Below, piece after piece: positions 43,371 through 52,032 of a stretch of DNA of 64,000 nt. The notes beneath the pieces are model-generated. The model was not told the DNA's origin and did no database searches. It saw only the letters and a program-made list of their open reading frames with translations. Each line of letters opens with the position of its first letter. Positions within the stretch are counted from its first letter, which is position 1. The stretch comes from Chloroflexota bacterium (GTDB taxonomy: Bacteria; Chloroflexota; Anaerolineae; Anaerolineales; Villigracilaceae). The position numbers and the translations under genes were made by a program. The DNA lies in assembly GCA_024224815.1 (NCBI GenBank), contig JAAENC010000128.1:186001-250000 (forward strand). The letters run 5' to 3'.

Positions 43371-43429
43371 ACTTGTCGGCAGGATGTATGCAGGATATAA
43401 CCTGTCTGAAATAAAATGATGAGGTAAAA

Positions 43430-43663
43430 ATGCTTTTATCGGATGTAAAAAAAGGGGATTTAGTGCGCGTTTTGCGTTTAGGCGGTGGGAGTGGGCTGGA
43501 AGATAAATTAACACAGCACGGGATATACCCGGGCGATTGTATTCGTGTATTACGAGAAGCCCCTATGGGTGGCCCGATTTTGGTCGATGTGCACGGGCGC
43601 GAGATCGCGCTCGGGCGTGGCGTGGCAAAAAAGATATTTGTTGAGGATAAAGAATGCGAATAG
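43430..43663 (+). CDS. feoA: Ferrous iron transport protein FeoA
   Basis: 77-residue SH3-like accessory protein of the Feo system. It has the FeoA pattern: LSDVKKGDLVRVLRLGGG, EDKLTQHGIYPGDCIRVLRE, PILVDVHGREIALGRGVAKK. The frame overlaps feoB by 10 nt, so translation is coupled. Confidence 0.93.
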   Translation: MLLSDVKKGDLVRVLRLGGGSGLEDKLTQHGIYPGDCIRVLREAPMGGPILVDVHGREIALGRGVAKKIFVEDKECE

Positions 43664-45366
43664 CATTGATCGGACAGCCAAATTGTGGCAAAAGTACACT
43701 TTTTAATCAGGTGGCGGGGTATAAGGCAGAAACAGGGAATTTTACAGGAACAACAGTTACATTTACAGAAAGCAGTGTTCGCGTTGGTGGAGAAACGATA
43801 GAAGTTGTCGATTTGCCGGGCACTTATACACTAGCAGGAACGAACCCCGCAGAGCGTGAAGCAAGCCGTTATTTACTCTCTGAAGATGTGGATTTAATTA
43901 TCAATGTGCTGGATGCATCACATGTTGCACAAGGGCTTGAGTTAACGATAGAGCTGCTCGCGATGAAAGCCCCTGTGATTGTTGCTATGAATATGATGGA
44001 TGAAGCCGCCCGAATTGGGATAAAAATTGATGGCCCAGCCCTACAAGAAAAACTGGGTGTGCCGGTAATGCCGCTCGTTGCCAGCCGCGGGCGCGGCGTA
44101 AAGCCTCTCTTTTTAGCCGCTTTACGAATGGGGAAGAAAAAGAATCCAGACACAAGCAATTACCTTAAAATAAAAGAAAATGACCGTATGGCGCGCCATC
44201 GCTTGGCGGGTGAGTTAGAACGTGAATTTGTAAAACGAGGTGATCGTCGGGTTAGTAAACGCGATAGACTAGACGACTTTTTGCTTCATCCCTTTTGGGG
44301 CTATATTGGCCTTATCGTTATTCTCTACACATTTTTTCAAATTGTTTATGGGCTAGGGGTGCTTATTGAAACGCCGCTGCTGGCTTTTCTTGAAACAATT
44401 ACATCCCAAGCAGCGACTTATCTTGGTGAAGGAAAACTCTTTACAGAAATTGTCATTGGCGCATTACAGGGCGTAATTGCCGGTCTGGGTATCGTTTTGC
44501 CTTATCTCGTGCCATTTCTTTTGGGCTTGGGTCTGCTCGAAGATATTGGCTATATGTCTCGCGTTGCCTTCCTCATGGATGCCCTGATGCACCGCATTGG
44601 ATTGCACGGTAAAGCCATTGTGCCCTTTATTTTGGGATACGGATGTAACGTCCCCGCTGTGATGTCAACCCGCACGCTCGATGACCCTAAAGAGCGATTC
44701 GTTGCCGCAGCGTTGGCTACCCTCGTGCCTTGTGCCGCGATTCTTTCCGTGGTTTTTGGCTTGGTTGCTTTTTATCTCGGACCATTGATAGCACTGATAC
44801 TTTATTTGCTCAACATCTTCATCATAGCCTTGGTCGGACGCGTCTTAACCGCCATGATCCCCGAAGATACGCCCGGGCTGATACTTGAAATCCCGCCCTA
44901 TCGGATTCCCACCCCGCGCACCGTTGTCCAAAAAGCATGGTTTCGGATTAAAGAATTTTTGGTCGAAGCTTGGCCCCTTCTGATTGCAGGGAGTGCAATT
45001 CTTGCTTTGGCGAATTATTTTCATGCTGCTGATTTTTTCAACACACTTTTCCGTCCCATTACCTGGACATTAGGCTTGCCATCCGCTACAGGCGTGCCGC
45101 TCATCTTCGGCATCTTCCGCAAAGAGCTTTCGCTCGTGATGCTTGGGCAAGCACTTGGCTCCATGAGTTTTGATACAGTTTTCACCTCTGTGCAGATGAT
45201 TACTTTTACCGTTTTTGTGATGTTTTATATCCCCTGTTTAGCAACGCTTGGCGCACTTCGCCGTGAACTGGGCACAAAAGATATGTTCTCTATTACGGGA
45301 TTAACTGTGGTAATTGCAATGATTACAGCCTTGCTTGCACGCGGCGTAGCGATGATATTTTTCTAA
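43654..45366 (+). CDS. feoB: Ferrous iron transporter FeoB
   Basis: Membrane Fe(II) importer with a G-protein domain. 570 residues, shorter than the ~700 of proteobacterial FeoB. GTPase motifs: G1 GQPNCGKST, G2 TGNFTGTTVT, G3 DLPGTYTL, G4 MNMMDEA. A reduced spacer domain (about 165-205), then the membrane part with gate motifs GYGCNVPAVMSTRTL and CAAILSVVFGL, FGIFRKELSLVML and FYIPCLATLGALRRELG. No feoC. Followed by a repeat element. Confidence 0.96.
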   Translation: MRIALIGQPNCGKSTLFNQVAGYKAETGNFTGTTVTFTESSVRVGGETIEVVDLPGTYTLAGTNPAEREASRYLLSEDVDLIINVLDASHVAQGLELTIELLAMKAPVIVAMNMMDEAARIGIKIDGPALQEKLGVPVMPLVASRGRGVKPLFLAALRMGKKKNPDTSNYLKIKENDRMARHRLAGELEREFVKRGDRRVSKRDRLDDFLLHPFWGYIGLIVILYTFFQIVYGLGVLIETPLLAFLETITSQAATYLGEGKLFTEIVIGALQGVIAGLGIVLPYLVPFLLGLGLLEDIGYMSRVAFLMDALMHRIGLHGKAIVPFILGYGCNVPAVMSTRTLDDPKERFVAAALATLVPCAAILSVVFGLVAFYLGPLIALILYLLNIFIIALVGRVLTAMIPEDTPGLILEIPPYRIPTPRTVVQKAWFRIKEFLVEAWPLLIAGSAILALANYFHAADFFNTLFRPITWTLGLPSATGVPLIFGIFRKELSLVMLGQALGSMSFDTVFTSVQMITFTVFVMFYIPCLATLGALRRELGTKDMFSITGLTVVIAMITALLARGVAMIFF

Positions 45367-45380
45367 AATATCCTATGGGT

Positions 45381-45474
45381 GCTTCTGCGAGGAGCATGTA
45401 TTTGCGACGTGGCAGTCTCCCCAGCATAATAGGAGATCGTTTTGTTGGAAAGTGCTCTCCTCGCGATGACAAGC
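45381..45474. repeat. Dispersed inverted-repeat element (TGTCAYTGCGAG family, copy C)
   Basis: GCTTCTGCGAGGAGCA at the left and TGCTCTCCTCGCGATGACAAGC at the right are inverted complements with small bulges; the middle arms CAGTCTCC and GGAGATCG also pair imperfectly. It separates the converging feoB and amidohydrolase genes. Confidence 0.65.
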
Positions 45475-45476
45475 AC

Positions 45477-46670
45477 TTATTTTAAAATTTCAACAACCGC
45501 CTCAGCCATCAAAGCCGCAGCGTGAGGCAAAGATGCTTCATCAATATCAAATTTAGGGTGGTGATGGTCGTAATTTAGTCCTTTTTCAGTATTTGCCGAC
45601 CCAACAAAGAAATAACAGCCTGGCACGGCTTCCAGCATAAAAGCCATATCTTCTGCACCCATTGTCAGATAATTTCCCTGATCAATTTCTGTTTCGGGAT
45701 ACAGCCTTTGCGCCGCTTTTTGCACACTCTCTGTTATTTTTGCCTCGTTGATCACTGCCGGAGAAATTCGCCTTCGCTCAAAACCGACCGTGCATCCCAT
45801 TGCTTGAGCTGTGTTTTTTACCACTTCGTCGAAGCGTTTAAGCACGGTCTCGCGGACTTCGGTTTCAAAAGTGCGGATTGTTCCTGTCATTTCAACTTTT
45901 GGCGGGATAACATTAAATGCTTCTCCACCTTGTATGCTTCCCACGGTCAGAACAGCGGGTTTTAATGGGTCGATATTTCTGGAAACAATACTTTGCAACG
46001 CGCTAATAATCTCGGCTGATGCCACGATGGGGTCAACGGAAGCTTGCGGCATTGCACCATGTCCGCCTTTTCCGCGAACCGTGATCTTGAAATATTCTGC
46101 TCCTGCCATAACAGGGCCTGCTCCAATGCCCAGCCAGCCGAGTTCTTTGCTATTCCATAGATGCAGCGCGAGCGCATAATCCACTTTGGGATTCTCTAAA
46201 ACGCCTTCGTACATCATCTGTTCTGCGCCGCCTCTCCCATCTTGATTAACGACACCCTCTTCGGCAGGTTGAAAGACGAATTTCACATTTCCTGCTAAAT
46301 TATCGCGAACTTCATTGAGCATTTTTGCAACGGTCAGTCCCACGGCAACGTGCCCATCGTGTCCGCAAGCATGCATCTTGCCAGATGTTTGTGACGCGTA
46401 TTCTGCGTCAGTTTCTTCGGTGATGGGGAGGGCGTCCATATCAAAACGGAGCAAAAGAACTGGGCCGGGTTTTCCGCCTTCCATTAAAGCGACAACACCT
46501 GTTTCAGCGATGCCAGTTGTTGTTTCCAGATCCAGTGCGCGTAATTCTTTTGCGACGATTCCTGCTGTGCGGATTTCTTCAAACCCTAGCTCGGGGTGCA
46601 TATGGAAGTCACGCCGTAGTTTTTGTGTATAGGCGAAAAGATTCTTGGATTTTGTTAAAAAGTCGGCCAT
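45477..46670 (-). CDS. M20-family amidohydrolase (N-acyl-amino-acid hydrolase type)
   Basis: Di-metal hydrolase of the M20D/IAA-amidohydrolase-like family. 397 residues, normal. N-terminal RRDFHMHPELGFEE; metal motif KMHACGHDGHVAVGLTVAKM (HxCGHDGH); FQPAEEGVVNQDGRGGAEQM; MGAEDMAFML near the end with the last metal ligands. Dimerisation lid at about 185-300 with GKGGHGAMP. It removes acyl groups from amino acids such as hippurate or acyl-diaminopimelate; substrate uncertain. Followed upstream on its strand by the DUF2785-like gene at 10 bp, so likely an operon. Confidence 0.92.
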   Translation of the reverse strand: MADFLTKSKNLFAYTQKLRRDFHMHPELGFEEIRTAGIVAKELRALDLETTTGIAETGVVALMEGGKPGPVLLLRFDMDALPITEETDAEYASQTSGKMHACGHDGHVAVGLTVAKMLNEVRDNLAGNVKFVFQPAEEGVVNQDGRGGAEQMMYEGVLENPKVDYALALHLWNSKELGWLGIGAGPVMAGAEYFKITVRGKGGHGAMPQASVDPIVASAEIISALQSIVSRNIDPLKPAVLTVGSIQGGEAFNVIPPKVEMTGTIRTFETEVRETVLKRFDEVVKNTAQAMGCTVGFERRRISPAVINEAKITESVQKAAQRLYPETEIDQGNYLTMGAEDMAFMLEAVPGCYFFVGSANTEKGLNYDHHHPKFDIDEASLPHAAALMAEAVVEILK

Positions 46671-46679
46671 TTAATACCT

Positions 46680-47522
46680 CTATTTTGTGAATAAGCTGAT
46701 TTCGGAAAGTGTTTTTTCAATAGGGGGAAGTAGTTCTTCGCTGAGCTCATTCCATTTGAGTCTGAAATAAAGTGATTGCAGGAAATTCTTTATATTTGCT
46801 CTTAAACTGATGCCGTCTGGCATTGCTTTGGTCTTTTTTATAGGTGTTTCAAAACTTGATATCCACTGGCTTAGCACTCTGCTCGGTAGTAGCTGCCGCT
46901 GGATAATAGCTAAAACAGGTGTAACCATTCGTTCATCTTCTCCGTGAGAATAAACATAGTCAGAGATATTGACTGTGCGCTGAATGGTTTTAAGAATTTT
47001 CTCCAGTTTTTCTTCCTCTAACTCAGAACAAAGAGCAAAATCATCAAGGGCATCGGCGGTATGGGCAATGGCATGAGCCCAGCCTTTTCCGTCCACAAAG
47101 CCTCGACGATCTTTTTCTTGTTGTAAATACTGAATAAGTTTATCAAGACCTTCGTTAATCTCGAATTTCGAGAGGAATGCTTCCTTTCGATGATTGATTA
47201 GAATGGGTGGGAGCCATAAAGCCGAAAAGGAGCGTGTAAAGATACTGTCTGTATCTTTTTCTCCGATCTGATGGAAAAGGTGATTCTCGTCAAAGAGTTC
47301 TTTGAATATCTTTTTTAGATCTGCTTTTTCGATTGCGTTATCTCGCATCACCCAGCTAACAAAGGCTCCGTAAATTAAGTCGTCTCGCAGTTTTGCGTCA
47401 GTTGTACCTATATGGGTGAGCATTGCGGAACTTAGAGTTGCTAACTTGCCTTTATCTTCAAGTTGAAATTTCTTTTCAGAAAGGCTGGTTAATTCTTCTT
47501 TTAATTTCTTTTCAGTGAGCAT
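46680..47522 (-). CDS. DUF2785-like protein
   Basis: 280 residues, soluble and mainly helical. The segment RRGFVDGKGWAHAIAHTADA matches the conserved centre of DUF2785 as I remember it; the rest shows no enzyme motif. The His pair in AHAIAHTAD may bind a metal or ligand (inference). It sits between the amidohydrolase and the PIG-L gene on the same strand, 10 bp from the former. Confidence 0.7.
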   Translation of the reverse strand: MLTEKKLKEELTSLSEKKFQLEDKGKLATLSSAMLTHIGTTDAKLRDDLIYGAFVSWVMRDNAIEKADLKKIFKELFDENHLFHQIGEKDTDSIFTRSFSALWLPPILINHRKEAFLSKFEINEGLDKLIQYLQQEKDRRGFVDGKGWAHAIAHTADALDDFALCSELEEEKLEKILKTIQRTVNISDYVYSHGEDERMVTPVLAIIQRQLLPSRVLSQWISSFETPIKKTKAMPDGISLRANIKNFLQSLYFRLKWNELSEELLPPIEKTLSEISLFTK

Positions 47523-47555
47523 ATTCTTTTTCCTGATCTTTTATGATACGGGGAT

Positions 47556-47584
47556 ATAAAAACGCTCAAGGCTTGCCTTGAGCG
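47556..47584 (-). terminator. Terminator after the PIG-L gene
   Basis: CGCTCAAGGC and GCCTTGAGCG are perfect complements (tight loop) and, on the minus strand, run into TTTTTATATCC. Confidence 0.75.
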
Positions 47585-47592
47585 AAATTTCT

Positions 47593-48327
47593 TTATTTTC
47601 TCCAGCGTATAACGCGGAAGTGTTCTTCGTAGCGCGGTCTTTCTTCTGTGCTATCTTCTGTTGCACCGCGTTTGTGCATTCGCTCTATAAGAGCTTCGGG
47701 GTCACCGACCTGGCTTTTGTGCTCAAGAATCGCGTTAATTTTGATTTCCCATGTTTCTGTCACATCCACAACAGTGTTGGCTTGATTTGTGACAGATATC
47801 CAAACTTCATCGGGGCGATGGGGTTGGTAGCCTTCTTCGAGAAGCTCGGGGAAGAAGAGATGGCTTCCCGCAGCGGGGAAAACAGCATCGAGAACAACTT
47901 GCCCGGCGGCACGATGATCGGGGTGATTAATGGGATAACTTTCGCTGGGGTAGAGATTCGTTGGGTCGCAAGTGACGAGAATGTCGGGCGCGAATTGACG
48001 GATAACGCGTGTTACCAGGCGTCGCGTCTCCATATCGGGAACAAGGTAACCATCCGGGCGATCCAGAAAATGAACTTCTTTCACACCGATAATTTTGGCT
48101 GCGTTTTCCTGTTCTTTATGGCGGCGCTGACAGAGTTCATCCGTCGAGATATTTGGGTCGCTACTACCTTTATCACCACAAGTGAGTAGACAATAGGTGA
48201 TTTCGTGTCCCGCTTGCGCCCATTTTGTCAATGTTGCGCCGCAGAAAAATTCCGGATCATCGGGGTGTGCAAGGATGACGAGAATTTTCTGTGGTTTATC
48301 CCAATTATGCGGATTGAGCTTGGGCAT
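47593..48327 (-). CDS. PIG-L (LmbE) family deacetylase
   Basis: Zinc-dependent N-deacetylase of the family that acts on GlcNAc derivatives such as GlcNAc-PI, GlcNAc-Ins or bacillithiol precursors. 244 residues. AHPDDPEFFCGATLTKWAQA has the metal motif AHPDD; YPINHPDHRAAGQVVLDAV gives the third ligand HxxH. It overlaps the 3' end of the ricT-like gene by 23 nt. Substrate not assigned. Confidence 0.9.
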   Translation of the reverse strand: MPKLNPHNWDKPQKILVILAHPDDPEFFCGATLTKWAQAGHEITYCLLTCGDKGSSDPNISTDELCQRRHKEQENAAKIIGVKEVHFLDRPDGYLVPDMETRRLVTRVIRQFAPDILVTCDPTNLYPSESYPINHPDHRAAGQVVLDAVFPAAGSHLFFPELLEEGYQPHRPDEVWISVTNQANTVVDVTETWEIKINAILEHKSQVGDPEALIERMHKRGATEDSTEERPRYEEHFRVIRWRK

Positions 48328-49234
48328 TTTCTTTTTTATCTTCGTGTTTGCCGCAGTTGCAGTTTTCTTTGCAAGGTTCTTCTGCTTTGCGGCGAAGTGC
48401 TTCTAGTTCGTTCCAAGGCTCGATTTCATCGCGATGGAAGGAGTGCCGTGCGCCGCGTACCTCGTCATCTAATTGAACAACGACGGTTTCTGTAAGCGGA
48501 TTTAGGTCTATGACTCTGCCTTCACCTTTAGGTGTGACAACACGTTTTTTGCGTTTGGGAAGTGTTTTGCGTGCTTTTGCGTAGGCTTCGTATTCGTAAA
48601 TAAGACAACAGCGTAATCTGCCGCACATGCCGGTAATTTCAGAAGGCGCAAGAGAGATGCCTTGTGCTTTTGCCATTTTGATGGAAATGGGGCTGAAGTC
48701 TGTCAGGTACATTGTGCAGCAGCGTTTTTCTTGCCCGCATGCGCCTAAGCCGCCGATAATTTTGGCTACATCGCGCGGGCCGATCTGGCGCATTTCTACT
48801 TGCGTCTGATTGTGTTTTTTTTGTACGGCATTGCGCAATTTATTCAGGTTGACTTTTTTGTCACCTTCGTGGCTGTAGAGGTAGCTTAGGCGTGAGCCAT
48901 TATAGTTATATTCAGCTTTGATGATTTTTGCGTTGGGGAGTTTCATCTTGCTGGCGATTTCACGGCAGTCGATGAGTGCTTCTGTTTCTTTTTCTTTCCA
49001 TGTTTGAGCGAGAAGCAGATCTCGAGGTGTGGCACGACGGAGCACTTTTTTCCAGCCGCCGGTATTGCCTTGGGGTGCCTTTTCAGGAACTTCAACAACT
49101 TCGCCGAGATGATCTCCGCGAGCAGTGTCTGCGATAACGTGTTCACCCAGTTGAATTTCTGGCACGCTAGTAGCGTCAAAATGATAGATTTTACCAATCT
49201 TGGTAAATCGGATACCGATAATTTGTGGTTGCAT
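48305..49234 (-). CDS. RicT/PSP1 (YaaT-like) protein
   Basis: 309 residues, cysteine-rich PSP1 domain. GACGQEKRCC and GMCGRLRCCLIYEYEAY are the conserved cysteine clusters. In Bacillus, RicT (YaaT) with RicA and RicF carries Fe-S clusters and helps RNase Y mature mRNA. C-terminal tail PCKENCNCGKHEDKKENAQA adds three more Cys and a His. On the minus strand TATAAT ends 7 nt before the ATG with no ribosome site, so a leaderless mRNA is likely. Operon with PIG-L. Confidence 0.9.
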   Translation of the reverse strand: MQPQIIGIRFTKIGKIYHFDATSVPEIQLGEHVIADTARGDHLGEVVEVPEKAPQGNTGGWKKVLRRATPRDLLLAQTWKEKETEALIDCREIASKMKLPNAKIIKAEYNYNGSRLSYLYSHEGDKKVNLNKLRNAVQKKHNQTQVEMRQIGPRDVAKIIGGLGACGQEKRCCTMYLTDFSPISIKMAKAQGISLAPSEITGMCGRLRCCLIYEYEAYAKARKTLPKRKKRVVTPKGEGRVIDLNPLTETVVVQLDDEVRGARHSFHRDEIEPWNELEALRRKAEEPCKENCNCGKHEDKKENAQAQSA

Positions 49235-49241
49235 GGGCGTT

Positions 49242-49247
49242 ATTATA
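49242..49247 (-). promoter_or_regulatory. -10 box of the ricT-like gene, leaderless
   Basis: On the minus strand TATAAT is separated from the ATG (49234) by 7 nt (AACGCCC). No Shine-Dalgarno motif can be fitted in. Confidence 0.55.
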
Positions 49248-49295
49248 CCGTTAAGCCGAAAGGAGAGAAAATTAATATTCTTTCTTTTCTCGCTC

Positions 49296-50777
49296 TTAGT
49301 GCTTAATTATTCCTTCTGTTTTTCTTAATATTTGAATTGCGCTTTCTAAAGAGCTTTCTTTGCCCTTTAACCAATCTGGAGTGTTTTTAGGGTTTATGGA
49401 AATGAGATTTTCTTTTGCGTGAGTTGATAGCGTTGCTCGCTCAAATACCCAGGCGTGTGCTTCAAAAGGTGAGATGCCAAAGCAGAGTAAATACTCATGG
49501 TCGTCTTCTAGGATATTCTCAAATTCATAGTTTCCCTCTGCTGAAAGAGTTGAGAATTTAAGCGAGACTTTTTCCTTTTTTAGCATTATTTCTTCACTTT
49601 CAAGCCATGAAAGCATTAATTCTTTTCCGACAACTTCTTTTTGATTTGGGGCAAGATAGTGCTGCCACTCAAAAGGGCTGTTTTCCCAAGGGACATCTTG
49701 TGATTTAAACTTATTTTCAAGCACACTTGCGCTTGAAGCAAGTTTTCTAAAATTTTCGCTTAGTTCTGGAGTGTTGATTCCGCTTTTAAGCTTTTCTATA
49801 ATATATTGATTTTCTTCTCTCTGAAAAGCTCCGGGGTCAAAATTCATCCATTCAATATCTTTTATGCCAGAAAAGCGTTTTGCCATTACTTCTAGAGCTT
49901 CCTGATTACTATCCATGAGAATAAAATTTCTCTTCATTTTCAAGCAAGCTTCGCCCATTGAGCCACTTCCGGCAAAAAAGTCGAGCACAATGCTATTTGG
50001 ATGAGATGAAGCGCGCAAAATCCGTTCAAGTAGTTTGGTAGGCTTCTGTGTAGGATAACCAACGCGCTCTTTACTATTTGTAGGAACAATTGTTTGCCAC
50101 CAAGTGTCCGTTGGCTTTCTGCCTACATAAGAATAAAACCACGTGTCCGTTGGTAGCTTACCTTTTTGGGCTTTTTCTTTTCCGACAAGCCCAGGAGCCA
50201 TATAAGGCTCTCTGTCAATCTCATTCGTATTGAAAATATAGGCCTTAGGGTTTTTTGCGTAAAAGAAAATCGTATCGTGTTTGGCAGGCCACTTTGATTT
50301 TGAACGCCCCCCAAAATCATACGCCCAAATAATTTCATTTAGATAAGATTTTCGCCCAAAAACACTATCCAGCAAGATTTTGCAATAATGCGCTTCGCGG
50401 TAATCAATATGAAAATATAAAGAGCCGTGTGGCTTGAGCAAGCGGTGCGCCTCCTCCAGTCTTGGTCTCAGAAAAGACTCTAAAAAATAAATACTTGCTT
50501 CAGGGGATAAATCTTGGTAAGCCGCATAGCGTGAAAGCGCCTCATCATCTTCCCCCGAAAAACTATCTTTATACGCCTTTGTCCCCAACGCTACAGTTTC
50601 GTACTTTTTCCCTTGAAAACCAACGCGGTCACCATCTTCTGATTGAAGCGTTTTTACTTGTGTTAATTTTTGAACCTTTCCCGTATTAAAGGGAGGGTCA
50701 ATATAAATGAGATCAACAGACTCGTCGGGAAGTGATTTCAGGATAGGTAGGTTATCACCAAAAAAAATCTGATTCAT
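49296..50777 (-). CDS. Site-specific DNA methyltransferase, beta-class, with C-terminal extension
   Basis: 493 residues. N6-adenine or N4-cytosine methyltransferase: motif IV YIDPPFNTG (DPPF, near 28) precedes motif I FFAGSGSMGEA (about 266), the order of beta-class enzymes; the SAM site also has KPTKLLERIL (motif X) and NFILMDSN. Residues ~110-240 probably form the target-recognition part. A C-terminal domain of ~150 residues (from about 330) has EKVSLKFSTLSAEGNYEFEN and YLLCFGISPFEAHAWVFER; it may be a nuclease-like PD-(D/E)xK fold, unproven. No separate restriction gene is next to it, so it may be an orphan or a bifunctional enzyme. Confidence 0.85.
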   Translation of the reverse strand: MNQIFFGDNLPILKSLPDESVDLIYIDPPFNTGKVQKLTQVKTLQSEDGDRVGFQGKKYETVALGTKAYKDSFSGEDDEALSRYAAYQDLSPEASIYFLESFLRPRLEEAHRLLKPHGSLYFHIDYREAHYCKILLDSVFGRKSYLNEIIWAYDFGGRSKSKWPAKHDTIFFYAKNPKAYIFNTNEIDREPYMAPGLVGKEKAQKGKLPTDTWFYSYVGRKPTDTWWQTIVPTNSKERVGYPTQKPTKLLERILRASSHPNSIVLDFFAGSGSMGEACLKMKRNFILMDSNQEALEVMAKRFSGIKDIEWMNFDPGAFQREENQYIIEKLKSGINTPELSENFRKLASSASVLENKFKSQDVPWENSPFEWQHYLAPNQKEVVGKELMLSWLESEEIMLKKEKVSLKFSTLSAEGNYEFENILEDDHEYLLCFGISPFEAHAWVFERATLSTHAKENLISINPKNTPDWLKGKESSLESAIQILRKTEGIIKH

Positions 50778-50879
50778 TGGATTATTTTCTCTAAAATTAT
50801 TTCAGATAAGGGAGAATCGCACATGACCTAAGCTTGCTCCCCTTTAATGGGCTTATGCTCGCAGAAGGGCTAAATCCGT

Positions 50880-50911
50880 CAAAAAAAAGAGACGACCCTA
50901 AAATCGTCTCT
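50880..50911 (-). terminator. Terminator overlapping the end of the response regulator
   Basis: AGAGACGA (50888-50895) and TCGTCTCT (50104+800: 50904-50911) pair; on the minus strand the stem runs into a T8 tract. The stem overlaps the stop codon. Confidence 0.8.
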
Positions 50912-51581
50912 AAAGATCCAGTCGATACCCAACCCCGCGAATGGTTCGCAAGAGCTTGGGTTTGGTTGGGTCTGGCTCTATCGCTTTGCGTAGCCAGGAA
51001 ATATGAACATCAAGGGTTCGTGTATCTCCCGTATATTCAGTTTCCCAAACTTTCTTAAAAAGTTCTTCGCGTTCAACAACCTCACCCGGGGATTCCATCA
51101 AGGCTTTTAAAAGCACCATCAAACGTGGGGTCAAGCGAGTATTCTGCCCCAAACAGCGTACTCGTTTTCGGTCAAGATCAAGCCGAATTGCGCCAACATG
51201 CAAAACATTATTCCCATCACTGGGGAGCAAGGGCTTAATTCGATTTGTTAATTTCAAAATAGTGAAGGGATGATAAAGAACAAGCGTTGCGACATCATCG
51301 CTAATATCTTTTTCTGGACCTACAATAAGAATAATGGGGAGATCTTCATCTTGCTCTTCTATCTTTTTGCAAATCCGTACACCGCTGCTGCGCATCGAAG
51401 CCGCATTGACAACCAAAATATCAGGTGCAATATCTTCAAGCTTGTCAATTGCTTCTTTCCCACTCTTGACAGCACGCACATCAAATCCCTTTTTTTGCAA
51501 AGGGATAGTAAAAGAAGGAAAATCAGCATGTTTTCCTTCTACTATCAAAACTGTGGCATCAATTTTTTTTGTGCGTGACAT
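50910..51581 (-). CDS. Atypical OmpR-family response regulator
   Basis: 223 residues. C-terminal winged helix (about 125-222) is well kept: LTPRLMVLLKALMESPGEVV, TLDVHISWLRKAI, TIRGVGYRL. The N-terminal receiver-like domain is degenerate: the acidic pair reads VEGK (15-16), the phospho-acceptor is Asn59 (ILVVNAAS) and the switch Lys is His (LYHPFT). It should not be phosphorylated in the usual way, so another signal, or constitutive binding, is likely. No histidine kinase nearby. Its upstream leader includes a short hairpin (GGGGCAAAACCCC on the minus strand). Confidence 0.88.
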   Translation of the reverse strand: MSRTKKIDATVLIVEGKHADFPSFTIPLQKKGFDVRAVKSGKEAIDKLEDIAPDILVVNAASMRSSGVRICKKIEEQDEDLPIILIVGPEKDISDDVATLVLYHPFTILKLTNRIKPLLPSDGNNVLHVGAIRLDLDRKRVRCLGQNTRLTPRLMVLLKALMESPGEVVEREELFKKVWETEYTGDTRTLDVHISWLRKAIEPDPTKPKLLRTIRGVGYRLDL

Positions 51582-51705
51582 TTTTATCCAAAAAGGGGTT
51601 TTGCCCCTGTAAAAATAAGCAATTAATTTAAGGTTGTGAGATTATACCTTAAATCTTAAAAAAACTAGTCAGTTCTATAGTCCTAATTCTTTAACATTCG
51701 ATTTC

Positions 51706-51734
51706 TTGCCAAAAAGAAATCACACCGTTATAAT
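51706..51734 (+). promoter_or_regulatory. Promoter of tRNA-Pro
   Basis: TTGCCA (51706-51711), 17-nt spacer, TATAAT (51729-51734), 12 nt upstream of the tRNA 5' end. Confidence 0.8.
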
Positions 51735-51746
51735 CACGCCGTTATT

Positions 51747-51821
51747 CGGGATGTGGCGCAGCCCGGCCAGCGCGCGCCGTTCGGGTCGGCGAGGTCGTGG
51801 GTTCAAATCCCACCATCCCGA
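51747..51821 (+). tRNA. tRNA-Pro (anticodon CGG)
   Basis: Acceptor CGGGATG/CATCCCG with discriminator A; D-arm GCGC/GCGC; anticodon stem CGCCG/CGGCG with loop TTCGGGT (anticodon CGG, codon CCG); T-arm GTGGG/CCCAC with TTCAAAT. First base C is typical of tRNA-Pro. CCA is not encoded. 75 nt. Confidence 0.95.
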
Positions 51822-51829
51822 CTGATATT

Positions 51830-51858
51830 CCGTCGATCTAAAAAGATCGACGGTTTTT
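51830..51858 (+). terminator. Terminator after tRNA-Pro
   Basis: CCGTCGATCT and AGATCGACGG form a 10-bp perfect stem, followed by TTTTT. Confidence 0.9.
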
Positions 51859-52032
51859 CTTTGAGGGGAAAGCAAATCTTTTTATAATTAAATGCCTGTT
51901 AAAAAGAACTGAAAAATCTTTCTCTGATATAATTTATTCCATACAAAAAAAGAAAAAAATCAAATATTTATCTCACTTGGGCTTTAAAATTATGATGAAA
52001 GCGCCGAAAGTTGGGATAGAAAAGAGGCTACC

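Noticed and set aside
43869..44159. Antisense frame in feoB
   Set aside because: Shadow of the FeoB GTPase domain, whose motifs are unambiguous.
47578..48189. 203-codon frame antisense to the PIG-L gene
   Set aside because: The minus-strand gene has clear catalytic motifs (AHPDD, HPDH); the plus frame is its shadow.
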